Part shown: positions 59,801 through 64,000 of the stretch, piece after piece
Layout of the letters: each line of letters opens with the position of its first letter
How positions within the stretch are numbered: position 1 is the stretch's first letter
Source of the DNA: Plasmodium relictum
Taxonomy: Eukaryota > Apicomplexa > Aconoidasida > Haemosporida > Plasmodiidae
Reading direction: 5' to 3'
Length of the DNA: 64,000 bases
NCBI RefSeq assembly: GCF_900005765.1
Contig: NW_021628759.1
Coordinates: forward strand, 1-64,000
Made by a program: the position numbers and the translations under genes
The notes under the pieces: model-generated
Told to the model about the DNA's origin: nothing
What the model saw: the letters and a program-made list of their open reading frames with translations, nothing else
Database searches by the model: none

Positions 59801-61075
59801 TATTTTTTATTTCAAAAAAAATTTAAAGAAAATAAGAAAAATTTAATGAATTTTAACAAAGCATTATGTGAAGAATTCAAAAAATTTCAAGAAGTTAAAA
59901 TAGATGAACAAATAGAAAATAAAAATGTATTAGTAAATACTCTTAATAGTAATTTTATAAGTATGGAAGAAGAAGATATTTTTATAGAAAATTATAAAAA
60001 TAAGATTAATAAAAAAAGTGAAATTGTTACTTTTGATGAAAAAACTATTCAGAAAATTCAAGAATTATTAGATAATTTCTCTATAGATTCTTTTAATTTA
60101 AACTTTATATTGTATAGTATCTTCAATAATACAAAACCAATAATTATAGTAGACATCAGAGAATTGAAATCTGATTTATCATATAAGTTATATAGGAGTA
60201 AAATGCATATTATTCCTTATTCTTTATTAGTTGGTGATTATATATTAACAAAAGACATTTGTGTTGAAAGAAAAACTATAGTAGACTTAATTCAATCATT
60301 AAACAATAATAGATTACACAATCAAATATATCAAATGTCAAAGTATTATTCTATATATGTATTATTAATAGAATTTAACAATAAACATTTATTTTATTTT
60401 TCTTCATTAAATGATAAATATTCTATTTACACTAAGTTAATTATTATATGCCTTCAATTTTCTAAACTTAAAATTTTATGGAGTCCTTTTTCTCTTTTTA
60501 CTGTTAAACTTTTTTGGTCATTAAAAGTAAATTCAGAACAACCAGATATATTCAAATCGCTTCACATTGATATATCTTTACAAAAAAATACACATGAACA
60601 AATTGAAAGTTATCAGAAACAAGAAAAGAAACAAACAGAAAATGATATTGAAATAGATAGCAAACCAGAAAAAGATGAAGAAAAAAAAGAACAAGAAAGA
60701 AATAATATAGAACAAATAAAAATAACTGGAAAACTGGTGGATGAGCATATTGATAAAAGTTCTGATGATGAAGATATAAATATAAAAGCATATAAATACG
60801 GAACAATAAATGATTTATTTGACAAAAATTTAAATAAATTAAATAAATTAAACAATGAAAAAGTAATTAAAAAAATCGAAAATGTTACTAATTGGAATGC
60901 CATTGAAATTTTAAAATCACTTCCTGGGGTTACAGAAAAAAATATGCATCTTATAATAAATAATGTTAATTCATTATATGATTTATGTGAAAAAAAAATA
61001 GAGGAACTAGAAAATTATATGAGTAAAAAAAATGCAAAAATGCTATATGAATTTTTAAATACAGATGTATCATAA
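56822..61075 (+). CDS. DNA repair endonuclease XPF/ERCC4 (Rad1)
   Basis: XPF is the catalytic partner of ERCC1. It cuts 5' of bulky lesions in nucleotide excision repair and trims flaps in recombination and crosslink repair. I choose the ATG at 56822 (MYPLYYEKKIVKKLIQYDAL); the open frame extends to 56774 but has no ATG there. The protein has 1417 residues, longer than human (916) because of Asn/Lys-rich inserts. The N-terminal degenerate SF2-helicase half is visible in LIQYDALILLADGFNELN, GVYFISSNVLLIDLLTFKI and PEIIDGIFICKNHKL. The nuclease domain starts near residue 1105: IIIVDIRELKSDL, LLVGDYILTKDICVERKTIV and DLIQSLNNNRLHNQ, with the catalytic GD and ERK...D motif intact. The C-terminal tandem helix-hairpin-helix is near 1362-1415 (LKSLPGVTEKNMHLIINNV). 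It is a single exon and looks fully functional. Confidence 0.95.
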   Translation: MYPLYYEKKIVKKLIQYDALILLADGFNELNILALFIFYYQNKCLWYENYINHKNIFFDLFKLNIDIINDDNEESKNEERFDKLNDFNKKSENINENLKNDENHNICNQIKNDNNENNLNNVGNKNKLIFILNVTPKEYSLFLKYQIQLYEEINKFDKLFNNNVKINYLKTEYIRNQKSNERIEMYIKRGVYFISSNVLLIDLLTFKIIPEIIDGIFICKNHKLIYNMKEIFIIEIFRKRNKFGFIKGISNNKKLINSQHISNIARKLFIKKIYCYPRFHKNVHTSLNNKYIQPNIYELNLDLPDETKKIEENILNLIHYLNLEIKKFHTFDDFDINSLLYSDSAENYIMNYIKSKNLTYNTKKLLKEIVILVNVLYNLYNYDSLIFYNYLNNLKEADKESIWMYCNEANEISYLSNERKNNFLKKINMDKEQIEMDNIQNVINKIHSDNRYFHKSYEAKREENEKYKWIYELVYNRDMNLKEYRKMILKRSYIKKNSIKRKNCNKNYVSNQILNKKIKITKNRHSKYEKELELHLDNKEKVTEIGKTENSNFNFKIKCENDDSMNKFLNIEKNIFNQKDNINENKEVYACDEVNKEKMFLIDQKVKKEQNYFNNDSTNSEKEETNKDKKKFHNNNRDDTVNIDKIDYSIVIIVDNFYAQKEIYNLLLHKNENNLDFNLFLKCEEKINEYYISDSSLDSLNDSEKSFKSKKKISLGNINYHIPYKMIKNKTLNLKYIKPKIYILCINKHYDNIYTSEHFINNCYKKIDMINLENQKDFLNSNDKEKSVGKKEDQKDNLDDSSYQSDTLFEINEYSGNLDFLELFLIKIKPHRIILTDLDLSIFRNIEIYCARLFRYNVFKLHKEKYFEELIMYEKNNLIYDNFHEDNFPIKKEEKKKKKNNNNNNYETVRQKERSKGINNFKIIKILSDMCNTIEVFLIFYKNSIFYNKYLNNIKIEKSNWLNFIENKNNLRFEIDRNIFNKNEELFKKVINSYFLFQKKFKENKKNLMNFNKALCEEFKKFQEVKIDEQIENKNVLVNTLNSNFISMEEEDIFIENYKNKINKKSEIVTFDEKTIQKIQELLDNFSIDSFNLNFILYSIFNNTKPIIIVDIRELKSDLSYKLYRSKMHIIPYSLLVGDYILTKDICVERKTIVDLIQSLNNNRLHNQIYQMSKYYSIYVLLIEFNNKHLFYFSSLNDKYSIYTKLIIICLQFSKLKILWSPFSLFTVKLFWSLKVNSEQPDIFKSLHIDISLQKNTHEQIESYQKQEKKQTENDIEIDSKPEKDEEKKEQERNNIEQIKITGKLVDEHIDKSSDDEDINIKAYKYGTINDLFDKNLNKLNKLNNEKVIKKIENVTNWNAIEILKSLPGVTEKNMHLIINNVNSLYDLCEKKIEELENYMSKKNAKMLYEFLNTDVS

Positions 61076-62903
61076 AAAATACAACAAAATTTTGTTATCA
61101 CCTCAATTTTTTTTTTTTTTTATATTATATCTATTTTCATTTTGTTAATTTCTAAAAATATTATTTATTCCTTATTTTTTTAATTTGAATCACACTTAAT
61201 TATTTCCTTACAATTTTAAAATATTTTTGATATCTACTATATTAATTTTTATTACTATATTTTTACACATTTCATTTTTCATTTTTTAATATATACTTTA
61301 AATGTGAAATTTTTTTTATCGTATTTTTTAATTCATGTGGATTCTTTTTTTTAATTTCCATAAAATAATTAAAAGCAAATTTTTTCTTTTTTTTTTTTTT
61401 GTTTCCTTTTAATATTTGACAATATAAATTTGCAATTTTAAAGAAAATAATGACATTTTTATTAAAAATTTGAATATACAAAGCCTTAGAAAAAAACACA
61501 AAAAAAAAAAAGTATTCTTTTGCATTGAATCATACTTTTAATGTGTACAACTTACAAATGAATTATTTTTTGGATGAGAGAGATTCTTTTATTTAATATT
61601 GATTTTTTTTTTTATTTCTTAATTATGAATATACACCATTTATTTTCTTAATTTCTTTTTTATTTGTATATTAACTTTTCGTGCATTTCCTTTTAATCTT
61701 TAAATCTCTCCTTTAACATTTACTTAATTATATGTTATTTTAAAATAAGTATTGGTAAAATATTCCTTTTAATTTGATCAGATTTATATAAATATTATTT
61801 AATACTACTTCTTATAAAACTTCAAATAAATGAATGTAAATACTTAAAGTACAAGTTCTTATTTTTCATTATATTTGTTTATAAATGCATTTAAAATTTT
61901 ATATTATTTGGGTAATAGTTATTGAAATAAAGACACTACTATAAATTATGTTTTTTTAAATTAACAACATACAGAAGTTTTTTAAAAAAATCTTTTCAGA
62001 TTATTATTTTTCCAATAATTTTATTACTTTTTATTAGATCATTTTTCATTTTAGTCTATTAAATTTACTCAACTTGAATTATAAATAAATAACTTATAAC
62101 AAAATATATTATGAAATTTTTAAATATCATTTTTATAGTTCAAAAAAATAGGGGTGTTCATTAATTTTTATTTTCCTTTATATTTCTAATAATTCTATTT
62201 ATAATTAATTTATTAATATATTTCAAATGAAAATATAAAAATAGCTTAAGTTTTATTTGTTTTCTAAAAAATAAATAAATTCAACGTTTAGAATACTGAA
62301 AAAATATAATATAAAATATATAACTTTAATATATTTTTTTCTAAAATATTTTCTTAATTTTTATATAATTATATTTTCATCCTATTTTATGATTCTTAAA
62401 ATTTTGTATTTTTATACTTACAAAGTCTCATATCTTCAAACCTTTCTATTTTTATTATTTTTATTTGAATTTTTTTTTTAAAAAAATTGTAGTTTATATT
62501 ATTTTTAAAGATGTACAAAAATTTGAAATTTTTTTTTTTTTTTTTTTTTTGTGTTTAGCTTATGAAGTTATTTTGATTTCAAAAGATATAATTAAAAAAA
62601 AAAAAATTAATTTTAAAAATAAAATTAACAAAACATTTTATGAAAATTTCCAAGTTTTCATTACTTTGTTAATATTATGTTGAATATGTAATTATTTGTA
62701 TATATTTATATTGTTTTTTCTTTTAAATGTTTTTCATTATTAATTATTAGTGAAAATATTGTAATTAAAAAAAAAAAGACTTTGTTGCAGTATATATTTA
62801 TATGTTTGCTTTATATTAATTTATAATTGGTTTTTAATTTTTTATATTATTTTCTATTTTATTTTATTTTACTTTATTTTTTTTATTTTATTTTTTTTTT
62901 TAT
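61076..62903. other. Intergenic region between XPF and the mitochondrial carrier gene
   Basis: AT-rich 3' flank of XPF and promoter of the carrier gene. Open frames at 61272-61499 (minus) and 62465-62683 (plus) are low-complexity and are not accepted. Confidence 0.5.
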
Positions 62904-64000
62904 ATGGAAAAAAGCAATAAAAATGAAGAAGAAAAAAAAAAAATTAAAAATAAAAATAAAATATTGATATGCGGATTAGTTTCCGGTGTAGTGACAAAAA
63001 CAATATTTGCTCCATTTGATAGGATAAAGCTTTTTTATCAAATACAACCAATGTTCTATCATTATAATATAAAAAAAAAAATATATAACTTAAAAAACAC
63101 CGAGAGTATTAGTAATAATCTATTATTAAATGGTCTAGATAGTACAAAAGTAAAAATAGATGATAATAATTTCAATAAGACTACAGAAACTAAAAGATTT
63201 ATAAGAAATAGAAACATAGTTTTTCATAATTTCAGAAATTCATTAAAAGAAATAATAACTAATAAAAAAAAAGGAAAAAAAATTTATATGAAGAATAAGA
63301 CACCAAGGATTTATAAAAATCACAATATTTCAATAAAATCCCATCAAAATTTAAAAAAAATTTTATTTGATTATAAAAATAAATTAAATATGAATAATTT
63401 AAGTAAAAATTATAGATTTTTATATAGTAATAATATAAAATATATGATACGAAATAAAATTGGTTATTTAAATGGAAGAAGAATAAATAATCAAGCATTT
63501 AAATATAAAAACATTATTCAAAGTTTTATTTATATAATTAAAGAAGAAGGTGTACTAGGATTGTGGAAAGGCAACTTAATTAATACAATAAGAGGAGGAT
63601 TAGTATATTCTTCCAAATTTGGGACTAATGATATAATAAAAGAAAAATACAAAAAAAAAAAAAATAATGGCAATGAAACTTTCAATAAAGATGAAAAAAA
63701 ATTAGCAAATAGTAATAACGATATGAAAAATAGTTTTGAAGAAGAAAAAAAAAAAAAAAAAATTAACTATTATGAGAGCATAATAGCAGGGTATGCTTCA
63801 GGAATAATTCAGAAAACCGTTTCATATCCATTAGATCTTCTAAGTATTAGAATGGCTTTAGGTATAAATGAAAAATATTTAAGAAGTAATTTACTATACA
63901 AAAGAAAATCGATTTTCAAAATAATTAAAGAAATAAATACAAATGAAGGATTTGTTGGATTTTTTAAAGGATTTTTTCCAACATTACTAACAGGTGTACC
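62904..64000 (+). CDS. Mitochondrial carrier family (SLC25) protein, 5' part
   Basis: The gene starts at the ATG at 62904 (MEKSNKNEEEKKK) and is still open at the window end, about 365 residues in. Two SLC25 repeats are visible. Repeat 1 has LVSGVVTKTIFAPFDRIKLF (about 25-44, the P-x-D-x-x-K signature). After a low-complexity insert of about 150 residues, EEGVLGLWKGNLINTIRGG forms its second half. Repeat 2 has IIAGYASGIIQKTVSYPLDL with LLSIRMAL, then NEGFVGFFKGFFPTLLTG. The third repeat must lie beyond 64000. The pattern SG...KT...P.DR.K resembles the CoA carrier group (SLC25A42/Leu5), so transport of CoA or a related nucleotide across the inner mitochondrial membrane is a reasonable guess, not shown. 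Confidence 0.88.
   Translation, partial: MEKSNKNEEEKKKIKNKNKILICGLVSGVVTKTIFAPFDRIKLFYQIQPMFYHYNIKKKIYNLKNTESISNNLLLNGLDSTKVKIDDNNFNKTTETKRFIRNRNIVFHNFRNSLKEIITNKKKGKKIYMKNKTPRIYKNHNISIKSHQNLKKILFDYKNKLNMNNLSKNYRFLYSNNIKYMIRNKIGYLNGRRINNQAFKYKNIIQSFIYIIKEEGVLGLWKGNLINTIRGGLVYSSKFGTNDIIKEKYKKKKNNGNETFNKDEKKLANSNNDMKNSFEEEKKKKKINYYESIIAGYASGIIQKTVSYPLDLLSIRMALGINEKYLRSNLLYKRKSIFKIIKEINTNEGFVGFFKGFFPTLLTGV

Overview
The window is extremely AT-rich nuclear DNA with long homopolymers, Asn/Lys-rich proteins, short introns with poly-pyrimidine acceptors and single-copy tRNA genes. This is a Plasmodium chromosome. Degraded Ty3/gypsy-type gag-pol sequence and many LTR-like repeats in the first 9.7 kb point to an avian malaria parasite of the P. 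gallinaceum / P. relictum kind. From memory, those lineages carry such a retrotransposon and mammalian Plasmodium do not. The species call is inference.

Layout. (1) 1-9726 is an accessory, subtelomere-like zone. Copies of a roughly 0.5-0.7 kb LTR-like repeat lie in both orientations, often head to head as long foldbacks. They flank two minus-strand retroelement relics: a gag 5' fragment with a possible primer-binding site (149-387), and a gag / protease / reverse transcriptase relic with stops and lost key residues (7214-8936). Between the two clusters sits one Ser/Thr-rich membrane-protein gene of STP1/SURFIN type (4900-5735), probably decayed at its 3' end. (2) 9984-14159 holds five tRNA genes on alternating strands (Gly-GCC, Cys-GCA, Arg-CCU, Trp-CCA, Arg-ACG) in otherwise empty DNA. 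(3) From 16897 the core genome starts. In order: U2 snRNP A' (+), a secreted-type unknown protein (+), nuclear cap-binding protein CBP80 (-), a giant HEAT protein that looks like the proteasome adaptor Ecm29 (-), an unknown protein (+), a very large unknown protein (-), a coiled-coil protein (+), GPI transamidase subunit GAA1 (-), a WBP2-like PH-GRAM protein (-), the XPF/Rad1 repair endonuclease (+), and the 5' part of a mitochondrial carrier (+) that runs off the window.

The core genes are independent transcription units with housekeeping roles: splicing, cap binding, proteasome, GPI anchoring, DNA repair and mitochondrial transport. They are not an operon-like system. The most unusual biology is in the first 10 kb. 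The LTR-like units end in terminal inverted repeats of about 41 bp (TG...CA), far longer than LTR ends normally carry. They form large palindromes and abut gag sequence. I rebuilt exon-intron structures by hand for U2A', CBP80, Ecm29, the 413-residue unknown, GAA1 and WBP2; reading phases agree at every junction given.
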